Positions 33,863-41,341 of a stretch of DNA of 41,978 nucleotides are shown piece by piece. The DNA is from Burkholderiales bacterium (lineage in GTDB: Bacteria; Pseudomonadota; Gammaproteobacteria; Burkholderiales; Burkholderiaceae_C): NCBI GenBank assembly GCA_947464185.1, contig CANHVY010000035.1, forward strand, positions 1-41,978, in the 5' to 3' direction. The notes beneath the pieces are model-generated. The model saw nothing but the letters and a program-made list of their open reading frames with translations. It had not been told where the DNA came from and searched no databases. Numbering within the stretch: position 1 is the first letter of the stretch; every line of letters begins with the position of its first letter. A program made the position numbers and the translations under genes.

Positions 33863-36321
33863 GCGAACCCCATCTTCGCCAGATGCCCCGCCACCCGCGC
33901 CTCCAGGTCGTCCGCCTGCTGCACCAGCTCCGGCATGGTCCGCCCATAGCGCTCGGCCAGTTCCTTCACGCGCCCGGTCAGCGCCTGGCTCACGCGGTCC
34001 AGCTCGCCGTGCACCGCCGCACCCAGCGCCGCCATCCACTTGTGGTCCACCACCAGGGCCTTCACCTCGTCGGGGGTCAGCGTGGCGTAGCGGGCCAGGG
34101 CCTTGGCGTCCAGTTCGGCGTCCAGCGCCTTGAGGCGCTTCTTCAGGCTGCTGGCCTGATCTGACAGGGCCAGCCAGCGCTTCAGCACGGCCAGTTCATC
34201 GGCCGAGTCTGCATCGGCGGTGGCATCGCGCCCGATCTCCTTGATGCGCCACTTCACTTCCTTGTCGCTGATCTTGTCGAAGCCGCCGAACACCGCCTCG
34301 TCACCGCTGTGCTCTTCTTCCAGTTCGGCCTGTGCGGCCAGGGTGCTTTCCAGCTCGGCGCTCAAGGCGTCCAGCTCGGCCTGCTCGGCGGCGAAGTGGT
34401 GCTGCACCAGCAGCGCCTTGGGCACCAGGTCGCAGGCCCAGCCTTTGTCCACGGTCTTGCCCGGTGAGCCGTCCTTGTTCTTCTTGGTCTCCAGCACGCG
34501 GTGGGGCGTGGCCTGCCAGCCGTCTTCGGTGATGAGGTAGGCGTCGTCCTGCAGGGTCTGGGCCCAGTAGTCCATCAGGTGCTGGTAGACGGCGTAGGGG
34601 TCGATCAGCTTTTCGGCCTGGCTCGTCGCGGCGGGCGGGTGCTCGTAGTGCTGAAGCAGGCCTTCGGCCAGTTCGCCGATCAGCACCTTGGGCAGGAAGC
34701 CGGGCGTCAAGGTCTTCAGCCGCTGCGCCACGGGCCCGCGCCAGGCTTCGAAGTGCGCCTTCATCGCCTGGGTGAAGGCCTGAAACTCGGGGTGCAGGTG
34801 GATGGTGGGCTTGAGCGCGGCCGGCGCCACGGCCAGGGCCAGGTAGCCGGGCCGGCGCGGCTTGAACAGGGCGGTCTGCAAGGCCGGGCACACGGTCCAG
34901 TAGCGGCCCAAGGTGGCGGGGGCTTGCACGTCGGCCTGGGGGATGCCGCCGTTCAGGTGGGCGTCGATGTCCTGCGGGTCTTCGGGCGTGCTGCTGTCGA
35001 TGTAGCGCGGCAGGTTGAGGTTGAACTCGTTTCTCTCGATCTCGTCCAGCCCCACCATGCGGGCGTAACGCGGGTCGCGGTCGTCCAGCGTGTTGAAGGT
35101 GTCGACGATGCGGTGGATGTCGCGCTCGCGCAGCCGGTTCTTGGGGCCGTCCTTCATGAAGCCCTGGGCAGCGTCGATCATGAAGATGCCTTTGCGGGGC
35201 GCCTGTCCAGAGTGGGCGCCGGCCTTGTCGATGACCAGGATGCAGGCCGGGATGCCGGTGCCGTAGAACAGGTTGGCGGGCAGGCCGATCAGGCCCAAGA
35301 TGAGGCCGCGCCGCACCAGGCTCTTGCGGATCTCGGCCTCGGCATTGCCGCGGAACAGCACGCCGTGCGGCAGGATGCAGGCGGCCCGGCCGCCGCTCTT
35401 GAGCGAGCGCACGATGTGCAGCAGGTAGGCGTAGTCGCCCTGTTTGGCGGGCGGGGTGCCGAAGCCTTCGAAGCGGCCGTGGGCGTCGCCCACCAGGCCG
35501 GTGCTCCAGCGCTTGTCAGAAAACGGCGGATTGGCCACCACGTAGTCGAAGGTCTTGAGCTGAACGCCCTCCAGGAACTTGGGGTCGGCCAGGGTGTTGC
35601 CCTGCTCGATCACCGCACCGGGGTTGTGGTGCAGGATCATGTTCATGCGCGCCAGGCCGCTGGTGACCTCTTCCTTTTCCTGGCCGTAGACGCTGACGGG
35701 CGTGGGCGCGGCCTCGGCCACCTTCAGCAGCAGCGAACCCGAGCCGCAGGTCGGGTCGTACACCGTGGTGTCGGGGCTGGTCTTGGCCTTCGCGATGCCC
35801 AGCACCTGGGCCATCACGCGGCTGACTTCGGCCGGCGTGTAGAACTGGCCCTTGCTCTTGCCACTCTCGGTGGCGAAGTGCCGCATCAGGTACTCGTAGG
35901 CGTCGCCCAGGATGTCATCGCCATCGGCGCGGTGCTTCGAAAAGTCCAGGTCCTTGGATTCGAAGATGCCGATCAGGTTGGTCAGCTTTTCGACCTTCTC
36001 CTTGCCCTGGCCCAGCAGTGCGTCGTCGTTGAAGTCGGCCTTGATGCGCAGGCGGTTGGCCTCCTCCAGCGGGCGGACGATCTTCTTGTTGATCTGGTCG
36101 CCGATGTCGCTCCTGCCCTTGAGCGCCACCATGTCAGCGAAGCTCGCGCCCTCAGGAATCTGGATGGGCGCGAAGGGCTGGCCGGCGTACTTGTCGCTGA
36201 CGTACTTGATGAACAGCAGCACCAGCACGTAGTCCTTGTACTGGCTGGCGTCCATGCCGCCGCGCAGTTCGTCGCAACTGGCCCAGAGCTTGGAGTAGAG
36301 ATCGGATTTCTTGATCGCCAT
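33853..36321 (-). CDS. hsdM: Type I restriction DNA methyltransferase subunit M (HsdM)
   Basis: The 822-residue adenine methylase has an N-terminal HsdM helical domain ('KSDLYSKLWASCDELRGGMD', about residues 4-23), the SAM-binding motif 'DPTCGSGSLLLKV' (near 199-211), and the catalytic motif NPPF ('DYVVANPPFSDKRW', near 267-280). After the methylase core comes an unusually long C-terminal part with a coiled-coil-like Ala/Glu/Leu-rich stretch ('ELDALSAELESTLAAQAELE', about 655-674). It starts at ATG 36321, which fits 'MAIKKSDLYSKLW'. Directly before it lies a 10-bp tandem repeat (36327-36355) without a clear ribosome binding site. It heads a seven-gene minus-strand operon. Confidence 0.95.
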   Translation of the reverse strand: MAIKKSDLYSKLWASCDELRGGMDASQYKDYVLVLLFIKYVSDKYAGQPFAPIQIPEGASFADMVALKGRSDIGDQINKKIVRPLEEANRLRIKADFNDDALLGQGKEKVEKLTNLIGIFESKDLDFSKHRADGDDILGDAYEYLMRHFATESGKSKGQFYTPAEVSRVMAQVLGIAKAKTSPDTTVYDPTCGSGSLLLKVAEAAPTPVSVYGQEKEEVTSGLARMNMILHHNPGAVIEQGNTLADPKFLEGVQLKTFDYVVANPPFSDKRWSTGLVGDAHGRFEGFGTPPAKQGDYAYLLHIVRSLKSGGRAACILPHGVLFRGNAEAEIRKSLVRRGLILGLIGLPANLFYGTGIPACILVIDKAGAHSGQAPRKGIFMIDAAQGFMKDGPKNRLRERDIHRIVDTFNTLDDRDPRYARMVGLDEIERNEFNLNLPRYIDSSTPEDPQDIDAHLNGGIPQADVQAPATLGRYWTVCPALQTALFKPRRPGYLALAVAPAALKPTIHLHPEFQAFTQAMKAHFEAWRGPVAQRLKTLTPGFLPKVLIGELAEGLLQHYEHPPAATSQAEKLIDPYAVYQHLMDYWAQTLQDDAYLITEDGWQATPHRVLETKKNKDGSPGKTVDKGWACDLVPKALLVQHHFAAEQAELDALSAELESTLAAQAELEEEHSGDEAVFGGFDKISDKEVKWRIKEIGRDATADADSADELAVLKRWLALSDQASSLKKRLKALDAELDAKALARYATLTPDEVKALVVDHKWMAALGAAVHGELDRVSQALTGRVKELAERYGRTMPELVQQADDLEARVAGHLAKMGFAWK

Positions 36322-36326
36322 GTGTG

Positions 36327-36355
36327 CTTGTCTGTTCTTGTCTGTTCTTGTCGTT
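36327..36355 (-). repeat. 10-bp tandem repeat in the hsdM 5' untranslated region
   Basis: CTTGTCTGTT is present twice (36327-36336, 36337-36346) followed by CTTGTCGTT, which lacks one base. It ends six bases before the hsdM ATG, as read on the minus strand. The unit length is not a multiple of three, but it is upstream of the start, so slippage would change spacing and expression of hsdM. No separate Shine-Dalgarno is visible. Confidence 0.85.
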
Positions 36356-36741
36356 CTCGGTCTGAGCGGGTTCAGGCGCGAGGATATGCGCGGCCACCGG
36401 GGATTCGCAGCGAGCAGTTCCACGCCCCGATCAGCGAGGCCAGGACATCGGGCCAACAAAGAAGCGATGCAACGAAATCCCGCCCGTGGATTCCGTGCCT
36501 GAGGATTCTGGCGCACCGTTGGATTCCCCTGGCCCTTGATGCCGAGCCAGGCAGCCGGCAGCCTTCGCCCATGTGTCAAGCGACACCCAGAACCAACCCC
36601 CGGAAGGCCGGAGGCAGGCGGGGACTTGTTGAATGTCCTTGAGTGCTAACACCGGTACCAACACGCATGGCGAACACGACCATGACGCAGGGGGCGAAAC
36701 CAGCCGTCATCGCCTGCGTCATGCTTCGCAACCCTGTGGCG
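36356..36741. other. Upstream region of the hsd operon, no gene recognised
   Basis: Between the hsdM leader repeat and the small Trp-rich gene I find no convincing coding frame. TTGACA on the minus strand (36579-36574) is a perfect -35 box, but I see no good -10 box 16-18 bases after it. The promoter of the hsd operon is therefore not pinned down. Confidence 0.5.
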
Positions 36742-36963
36742 TCAGACCCACCCCTGCTTCCACACCGCACTGTCGCGCAACTCGCGCCATTCCATTCGTT
36801 GGGTACGACCGGAATGGACGGCCTCCAGCTCGACCCATGGGATGGCGCCGCCCGGCTCGTCTGGCGGGGCGACCTTGCTGACCACGAAGTGCTTCTCCCG
36901 GTTCCGGGGGACGACGGCGGTCCACTTTGTCAGCAGCAGCTTCTTGGGATGGATGGGATTCAT
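36742..36963 (-). CDS. TIGR02450-type Trp-rich conserved small protein
   Basis: The 73-residue protein begins 'MNPIHPKKLLLTKWTAVVPR' and contains 'NREKHFVVSKVAPPDEPGGA', 'LEAVHSGRTQRMEWRELRDS' and an end with Trp residues. This is the pattern of the small conserved Trp-rich family TIGR02450, whose function is unknown. The frame continues to 36987, but ATG 36963 begins the family-like sequence. Its start overlaps the stop of an upstream 72-codon frame (ATGA). It is on the same strand as the hsd operon but separate from it. Confidence 0.85.
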   Translation of the reverse strand: MNPIHPKKLLLTKWTAVVPRNREKHFVVSKVAPPDEPGGAIPWVELEAVHSGRTQRMEWRELRDSAVWKQGWV

Positions 36964-37178
36964 GAAGGAAGCAGCTGCGTGGGCCATCGGTTGCCCAAGT
37001 GGAAGCCCTGGGACAGGTCAGCGGCTTCTGCACGGCCCGCTAGAACCGCCAGAACCGCGCGCGGCACGCGCTGAACCGCCATCAGGCGGCCCTGCGGGGC
37101 GCGGGCCACCACCACCCCTCGATCAGAGACCTGCAGTGCAGACCGAGCCGTCGTGCATCTTGGCCAACCGCTCTTCAC
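36960..37178 (-). CDS. Possible small hypothetical protein (72 aa)
   Basis: A 72-codon frame connects the flagellar-like gene upstream to the Trp-rich gene downstream: its GTG start overlaps the stop of the former (GTGA) and its TGA stop overlaps the start of the latter (ATGA). The sequence includes 'VSDRGVVVARAPQGRLMAVQ', which could be a beta hairpin, and 'RAVLAVLAGRAEAADLSQG'. No family is recognised. It might be chance, since GC-rich DNA gives many long frames. Confidence 0.3.
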   Translation of the reverse strand: MKSGWPRCTTARSALQVSDRGVVVARAPQGRLMAVQRVPRAVLAVLAGRAEAADLSQGFHLGNRWPTQLLPS

Positions 37179-37543
37179 GCATAAACGTCCAGCAATGAGC
37201 CCGCTGCACGACTGCCCGCCCGAAACACCGACAGGTTCGCCATGAAGGCGTTTCGGGCCTGCAACTGGGCCACAAGATCCTCGTGGATCGAGGAACCCTG
37301 CTCCTGTGCGCGCACCGTTGAGGTCATCACGCCACCGTCAGCCTGCGCCGTATGGACCACCCGCTCACGCCGAAACCCCTCAGTCTGAAGGTTGGCCAGG
37401 TTGTGCGCCGAGGTGCGCATGGCTGCATCGGCAGCGCGCAGGCCTGAAGTGGCGATGGCGGTGATGGTCGACAAGTCGGCAGAGGAAGGTGGGCGGTGGC
37501 GACGACGGGCAGGAGCCTCGGCCCCTGCCCGTTCAAGCTTCAA
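37175..37543 (-). CDS. Minimal flagellar basal-body rod-like protein
   Basis: Residues about 24-55 ('STITAIATSGLRAADAAMRT', then 'SAHNLANLQTEGFRRERV') match the N-terminal flagellar rod motif (Flg_bb_rod). The end ('IHEDLVAQLQARNAFMANLS', 'VFRAGSRAAGSLLDVYA') matches the C-terminal rod domain. The middle domain of true rod proteins is missing. At about 122 residues it is like the small stand-alone FlgC-like proteins known in some proteobacteria. The start is uncertain: TTG 37543 is the longest, and the first 22 residues are not family-like. No flagellar operon is nearby. Confidence 0.7.
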   Translation of the reverse strand: MKLERAGAEAPARRRHRPPSSADLSTITAIATSGLRAADAAMRTSAHNLANLQTEGFRRERVVHTAQADGGVMTSTVRAQEQGSSIHEDLVAQLQARNAFMANLSVFRAGSRAAGSLLDVYA

Positions 37544-37575
37544 TCATCACGCCTTCTGGGCCTTCTTGGCAACGC

Positions 37576-37729
37576 CTGTTGACGCCGGCGTCAGATTGAG
37601 CCATCCGCCGCCCCCTCCCGTGAGCCGGTTGGAAGTGGCGTAAGTTGCTGATCGAATTGACATTTCAGGCAATAGTGCTGGCGCAGACATCGCCCGGCAG
37701 ATGGCTCAAGCTAACGCCGGCACCAACAG
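37576..37729. repeat. 35-bp imperfect inverted repeat
   Basis: The left arm is 37576-37610 and the right arm 37695-37729. They match as inverted repeats at about 30 of 35 bases and are separated by 84 bases. Both arms contain the core ACGCCGGC and the segment GATGGCTCAA (right) or its complement (left). Read as protein on opposite strands, the arms give similar peptides ('GGWLNLTPAST' and 'GRWLKLTPAPT'). It could be the end of an old inverted duplication next to the RES remnant. Confidence 0.65.
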
Positions 37730-37920
37730 TAGCCTTCGCGGAGAGCGTCATCCATGAGTGCGGGCGGTTCGTCAGAGGCAGCTACGAGGTGCCGGCCACA
37801 GAGCTGACCGAGCGCTCGGTCGTGCGGTTTGCCTGTGAACGGCGCAAGACGCTGGTACTGGCTGACCTGACCGGCGCGGCGCTCAAGTCCTTGGGACTGA
37901 ACAACGACATCAGCGCATCT
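37690..37920 (+). pseudogene. RES-domain toxin remnant
   Basis: The translated segment 'TVAFAESVIHECGRFVRGSY' followed by 'VVRFACERRKTLVLADLTGA' and 'LKSLGLNNDISAS' matches the middle of RES-domain toxins, which degrade NAD+ and have a typical 'AFAE' and 'LDLT...LGL' pattern. The N-terminal strand with the key Arg and Tyr/Glu, and the C-terminal third, are missing. The frame then runs into the hipB promoter. It is therefore a truncated gene, not a functional toxin. No Xre/DUF2384 antitoxin gene precedes it. Confidence 0.6.
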
Positions 37921-37957
37921 CGATTGCCTGCCAAGACTCTCATGGACAGTAAGAAAG

Positions 37958-38003
37958 TCCGCTATTATGGACAAATAGAACATTATTTGCCTATAATAGC
38001 GGA
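37958..38003. promoter_or_regulatory. hipBA promoter with nested palindromic operators
   Basis: TCCGCTATTAT (37958-37968) is repeated as its exact reverse complement at 37993-38003. A second perfect repeat, CAAATA/TATTTG (37972-37977 and 37984-37989), sits inside. TGGACA (37968-37973) and TATAAT (37992-37997), 18 bases apart, make a very good sigma70 promoter. Its predicted start is at or next to the hipB ATG, so the mRNA may be leaderless. HipB-type repressors bind such palindromes over their own promoter. Confidence 0.75.
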
Positions 38004-38360
38004 ATGCCGAGCAAGCCGCCCGTTGTCTTTCCGCAAGAACAAAGGCTGCTCTCCCAGTTGGGAGAGCGGCTCAAGCTCGCGCGGATGCGGCGCAAGCTGA
38101 GCAATGCCGTCGTCGCCCAGCGGGCCGGAATCTCCCGCACGTCGTTGTACAAGGTGGAAGCGGGCGACCCTGGCGCAACGATGGGGACATACCTGCGGGT
38201 GATGGCGGTGCTGGGGCTCGAAGGCGACCTCAACGGCTTGGCGGCGGACGACAAGGTCGGACGCAAGCTGCAGGACCTGGCCCTCGAGGCGCCTGCGGCC
38301 CGCCCTCGCCGCCGGCGGGCTGAGACATCCAAGCCCGTGAACCCAGGGAGCGCGCCATGA
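38004..38360 (+). CDS. hipB: HipB-like antitoxin, Xre-family DNA-binding protein
   Basis: The 118-residue protein has an Xre-type helix-turn-helix at about residues 19-72 ('LGERLKLARMRRKLSNAVVA', 'AGISRTSLYKVEAGDPGATM') and a charged C-terminal tail with 'RPRRRRAETSKP'. In HipBA systems it neutralises the HipA kinase and represses the operon. The palindromic sites directly upstream support autoregulation. The stop overlaps the hipA start (ATGA, 38357-38360). Its start at ATG 38004 is close to the predicted transcription start. Confidence 0.85.
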   Translation: MPSKPPVVFPQEQRLLSQLGERLKLARMRRKLSNAVVAQRAGISRTSLYKVEAGDPGATMGTYLRVMAVLGLEGDLNGLAADDKVGRKLQDLALEAPAARPRRRRAETSKPVNPGSAP

Positions 38361-39622
38361 GCGGCCAAGACAACGTCCTGGAAGTCTGGCTCGACTGCGA
38401 CCTAGGGCCGCCGTGCCTCGTGGGCACCTTGGCGCATGACCGCGGCCAGATTCGTTTCCACTATGAGCGGGCCTGGCTTGGGGACCCGCGCGCGTTTGCG
38501 CTTGACCCCGACCTGACCCTCGACGACGCCCCCTTCTTTCCAAAGCCGGATTTGGGCAACTTCGGGATTTTCCTGGACTCCTCGCCGGACCGCTGGGGCC
38601 AGACGCTCATGAAGCGACGCGAGGCGCTGCTGGCGAAGGACGAGAAGCGCACGCCGCGCACGCTCTACGCGTGGGACTTCCTCATCGGGGTTCAGGACTT
38701 CACGCGGCAAGGTGCCCTCCGGTTTCGCCACGCCGGCACCGAGGAGTTTCTGGGCAACGAGAAGATGGCAGCGCCGCCTATCACCACGCTGGGTGAGTTG
38801 GAGGCCGTCGCCTACCAGCTCAGTGGCAGGCTTATCGACGACCTCGACGCGCTGCGCAAGTGGCTGACGGTGTTGGCGGCGCCAGGCGCATCCCTGGGCG
38901 GAGCACGCCCCAAAGCAAACTTCACTGAGACAGACGGCTCCTTGTGGATTGGTAAGTTTCCGGCGCGCGACGATGACCGGGACATTGGCGCGTGGGAGCA
39001 TGTCGTGCACGGTCTGGCCGGCCAGTCTGGCGTCGATGTGCCGACGGCCAAGGCAGTGCGTTTGAACAACGAGTTCCACACGCTCTGCGTAGAGCGTTTC
39101 GACCGCGCCAGCGGTGCACGGCGGTTCTACGCCTCTGCGATGACGCTGCTTCGCAAGGAGCGCAGTGAGGGCACAAGCTACCTGGAGTTGGCTCAATTCC
39201 TTCGTGCCAACGGGGACGGCGCCCAGGTTGCCAAAGACTTGGAGCAGTTGTTCCGCAGGGTCGCGTTCAATGTGGCGGTCGGCAACAGGGACGACCATTT
39301 GCGCAATCACGGCTTTGTGCTGGCCGCGACAGGCTGGCGGCTTGCTCCCGCCTTCGATGTGAACCCGAACATCGACAAGGGGGAACACGTCTTGAACATC
39401 GACGATTCGGACAACCGCCCAAGCCTCAAGACGGTCCTGACCACTGCGGCGTTCTATGGGCTAGCGCCCGAGCGCGCTGAGCAAGTTGTCGAGGAAGTGG
39501 CTTGCGCGGTGGACGGTTGGCAAGACGCGGCCAGGAAAGCTGGCATCGCGCGCGGTGATGTGGAGCTCACAGCGGGGGCGTTCTCGGCACATTCAGAGTA
39601 CCGGGCGACCAACGCCGGCTAG
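38357..39622 (+). CDS. hipA: HipA-type Ser/Thr kinase toxin
   Basis: The 421-residue kinase has the HipA N-terminal domain (Couple_hipA, about residues 10-110) and the catalytic C-terminal domain. The catalytic loop is 'GNRDDHLRNHGF' (309-320, with D312 and N317 aligned to the active-site residues of HipA), and the DFG-like metal motif is 'PAFDVNP' (D334). The Gly-rich loop 'GASLGGARPKA' is near residues 178-188. Full-length HipA phosphorylates glutamyl-tRNA synthetase and promotes dormancy; the target of this homologue is not known. It overlaps hipB by four bases, so both are cotranslated. The frame is intact. Confidence 0.9.
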   Translation: MSGQDNVLEVWLDCDLGPPCLVGTLAHDRGQIRFHYERAWLGDPRAFALDPDLTLDDAPFFPKPDLGNFGIFLDSSPDRWGQTLMKRREALLAKDEKRTPRTLYAWDFLIGVQDFTRQGALRFRHAGTEEFLGNEKMAAPPITTLGELEAVAYQLSGRLIDDLDALRKWLTVLAAPGASLGGARPKANFTETDGSLWIGKFPARDDDRDIGAWEHVVHGLAGQSGVDVPTAKAVRLNNEFHTLCVERFDRASGARRFYASAMTLLRKERSEGTSYLELAQFLRANGDGAQVAKDLEQLFRRVAFNVAVGNRDDHLRNHGFVLAATGWRLAPAFDVNPNIDKGEHVLNIDDSDNRPSLKTVLTTAAFYGLAPERAEQVVEEVACAVDGWQDAARKAGIARGDVELTAGAFSAHSEYRATNAG

Positions 39623-39870
39623 CCCGGAAATTTCACCGTACCACGTGAGTTCGACGCCGCGGCGTCGCCAGCGCCCCTGACGAGCCTGCAATTGCCTTCA
39701 CATGTCGGTTGCGGCCACCTACGACCTGGGTTCTGTGGTCAGTGCGGTGGAACATGCCCGACAGCCCCACCGCGTGGGCAAGGTTCTTCTGACCGGAGCC
39801 TGGTGGGCCAGACTTTCCGGTGCCGTTCAGAAACAATGAACATCTTCCCCACCAAGTCCCGGGAGTCCAC

Positions 39871-40485
39871 ATGCTGCCCAAGACCTCGCGCTCTCAATTC
39901 GCACTGATGCCCTCTGTCGCCCTTCTCGCCCTTGTCGCCTTGCAGCTGGGCGGCCTCGTGGCGCCGGCTGCAGCAGAAACCCGCGATCCTGGGAGTGCCC
40001 CGTCGGCGAGCTCGCCGTCGGCACAGCCCGCAGCGATCGAGGTGGTGTCCGCGCGGTTCGGCGTGTTCGGCGTGGATGGATCGGGCCGCCGAATACTGCT
40101 GGAGACAGAGAACTTTCCAGCCATCTCTGCCACACCCTATGGCTGGTACATCGTCTACAAGGCCAGCAAGCCCACCGTGGTCTGGCGCGAGGAGTTTGAG
40201 CTTCCCGTGTCGCTGGACAACTGGGGCCCTGGCGAGGCGTTGGGCGTCTACACCATCTCGCCTGACCGCAAGACTGCCGTGACTGAGCGAGTCGCGCCGA
40301 CGGGAGTCGGCTTCATCGCCAACCAGTGGCGCTTTACCCCCGGCGACCCGACCGGCGCGCACGCGATACGCGTCTACATCGACGGCCAATTGATCCGCGA
40401 CTTCCGCTTCCGTATCGAGGGCGACCCGGTAGCCCCTCCTCGTACCCCCTCGCCGCAAGGCGGCCGGCGCGGCCCCATGATCTGA
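39871..40485 (+). CDS. Secreted DUF3859-like protein
   Basis: The 204-residue protein begins with a signal peptide (about residues 1-36, 'SVALLALVALQLGGLVAPAA'), then a Ser/Pro/Ala-rich linker (about 40-55). The rest resembles DUF3859: 'SARFGVFGVDGSG', 'WREEFELPVSL', 'TGVGFIANQWRFTPGDPTGA' and 'IRVYIDGQLIRDFRFRIEGD', a beta-sandwich-like pattern. Its function is unknown and its cellular location is probably periplasmic or outside. ATG 39871 has GGGAG five bases upstream, so I prefer it to the longer frame from 39820. It is monocistronic, followed by a hairpin at 40565. Confidence 0.7.
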   Translation: MLPKTSRSQFALMPSVALLALVALQLGGLVAPAAAETRDPGSAPSASSPSAQPAAIEVVSARFGVFGVDGSGRRILLETENFPAISATPYGWYIVYKASKPTVVWREEFELPVSLDNWGPGEALGVYTISPDRKTAVTERVAPTGVGFIANQWRFTPGDPTGAHAIRVYIDGQLIRDFRFRIEGDPVAPPRTPSPQGGRRGPMI

Positions 40486-40564
40486 ACGGTCGCCTGGCGG
40501 CCCACAGAACATCCCCAACCAACCAGTCTTACGTCTACCAATGGGTTCTTCGTCTAAGATGATG

Positions 40565-40594
40565 CGGTTCACTTTCTAGAAAAGTGCTGAACCG
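40565..40594 (+). promoter_or_regulatory. Imperfect palindrome before the antitoxin gene
   Basis: CGGTTCA and TGAACCG enclose CTTT...AAAG around a CTAGA centre, with a small bulge on the right, and TTTTC follows. It could terminate transcription of the DUF3859-like gene or be the operator of the antitoxin gene that starts at 40629. The sequence does not decide between them. Confidence 0.45.
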
Positions 40595-40628
40595 TTTTCA
40601 AAGACCTCGTTGCGCGAGGCTCGACGAC

Positions 40629-41126
40629 ATGCCCACCACCGACAAGACCATCGACCACGGCACCCTGCGCCGCCTGGTCGCAGCCGGCGCAAACGTGGGT
40701 GCCGAGGTGGTCGGCTCGGGTCGCAGCTGGGGCATCGTCATCAACTATGGCCGCAGCAGCCAGACGCTAGCGGCCACCCGAGGCCGGCCGAAGACTTTCC
40801 GGCAGTTCGAGACGCTGACCGGCTACCTGAAGGAGCTGGGCATCGTCGAGTACCGGGTCAACGCGGCAGCGTTCGAGCCAGGGGGAACCCGGAAGGAGGC
40901 CCCCGACCGGCGCAGCGTGACGGCATCCGAGCGCATGAAACGCGCCCACGAGGCGGCCGCCTACGACGCCTGGTTCCGCGATCAGGTGCAGGCCTCGATC
41001 GACGACCCGCGGCCCAGCCTGAGCAACGACCAGGCGCGCACCCAGATGGCAGCGCGCCGGCAGGCTCTGGTCAAGAAGGCGGGCACCAAGCCGGCAGGCA
41101 AGGCCGCGGCCAGGTCCTCGCGTTGA
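40629..41126 (+). CDS. Antitoxin-like protein next to a deleted ParE toxin
   Basis: The 165-residue protein has an N-terminal part of unknown fold ('LRRLVAAGANVGAEVVGSGR', 'INYGRSSQTLAATRGRPKTF') and a C-terminal part like ParD-type antitoxins, which bind toxin with an extended helix ('HEAAAYDAWFRDQVQASIDD', about residues 113-132). A basic Lys/Ala-rich tail follows. It overlaps the toxin relic by four bases (TTGA). The N-terminal domain is larger than in simple ParD proteins. It is intact although the toxin is broken. Start ATG 40629 lies 9 codons before the first family-like residue. Confidence 0.7.
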   Translation: MPTTDKTIDHGTLRRLVAAGANVGAEVVGSGRSWGIVINYGRSSQTLAATRGRPKTFRQFETLTGYLKELGIVEYRVNAAAFEPGGTRKEAPDRRSVTASERMKRAHEAAAYDAWFRDQVQASIDDPRPSLSNDQARTQMAARRQALVKKAGTKPAGKAAARSSR

Positions 41127-41284
41127 GCCGCGCCGGGCTCGAGCTGCGATGGCGGCCCATGGCGCTCGCAGACCGCGAGGCCATCCTGGAGTACATCGCC
41201 CAGGACAACGGCACGGACGCGGTCGAGTTCTTGCGGGTACTGCACGCTACGCAGCAGTGGCCAGCCCAGAAGAAGGCGAAGTGA
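41123..41284 (+). pseudogene. ParE/RelE-type toxin with internal deletion
   Basis: The frame encodes 'LELRWRPMALADREAILEYI', the start of ParE-type toxins, and continues with 'AQDNGTDAVEFLRVLHATQQ', where 'VEFLRVLHATQQWP' is the normal C-terminus of such toxins. About 40-45 residues between them, containing most of the active-site region, are missing. The frame stays open, so the deletion is in frame. The TTG start overlaps the antitoxin stop. The product should be inactive as a toxin, which would leave the antitoxin free of its partner. Confidence 0.72.
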
Positions 41285-41341
41285 GCCCATGGCAGACCTC
41301 ACCGCGTGTTTCGGCCCATCGATGCCCGCACAACGAGTGGG

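Noticed and set aside
36574..36579. Perfect -35 box TTGACA upstream of hsdM
   Set aside because: No acceptable -10 box lies at the right distance, so I do not call a promoter there.
34501..36642. A 713-codon plus-strand frame opposite hsdM
   Set aside because: It is composed of Val, Gln, His and Gly-rich antisense sequence with no family, while the minus strand encodes all HsdM motifs.
37549..37665. 38-codon minus-strand frame through the left arm of the inverted repeat
   Set aside because: It starts at an ATG without a ribosome binding site, is Gly-rich with a basic tail and matches nothing. It may only be a relic, so I list the repeat but not a gene.
39651..39666. 16-bp perfect palindrome after hipA
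   Set aside because: It is GC-rich and not followed by a T-run. Such palindromes are frequent by chance in this composition, and I found no second evidence for a function.
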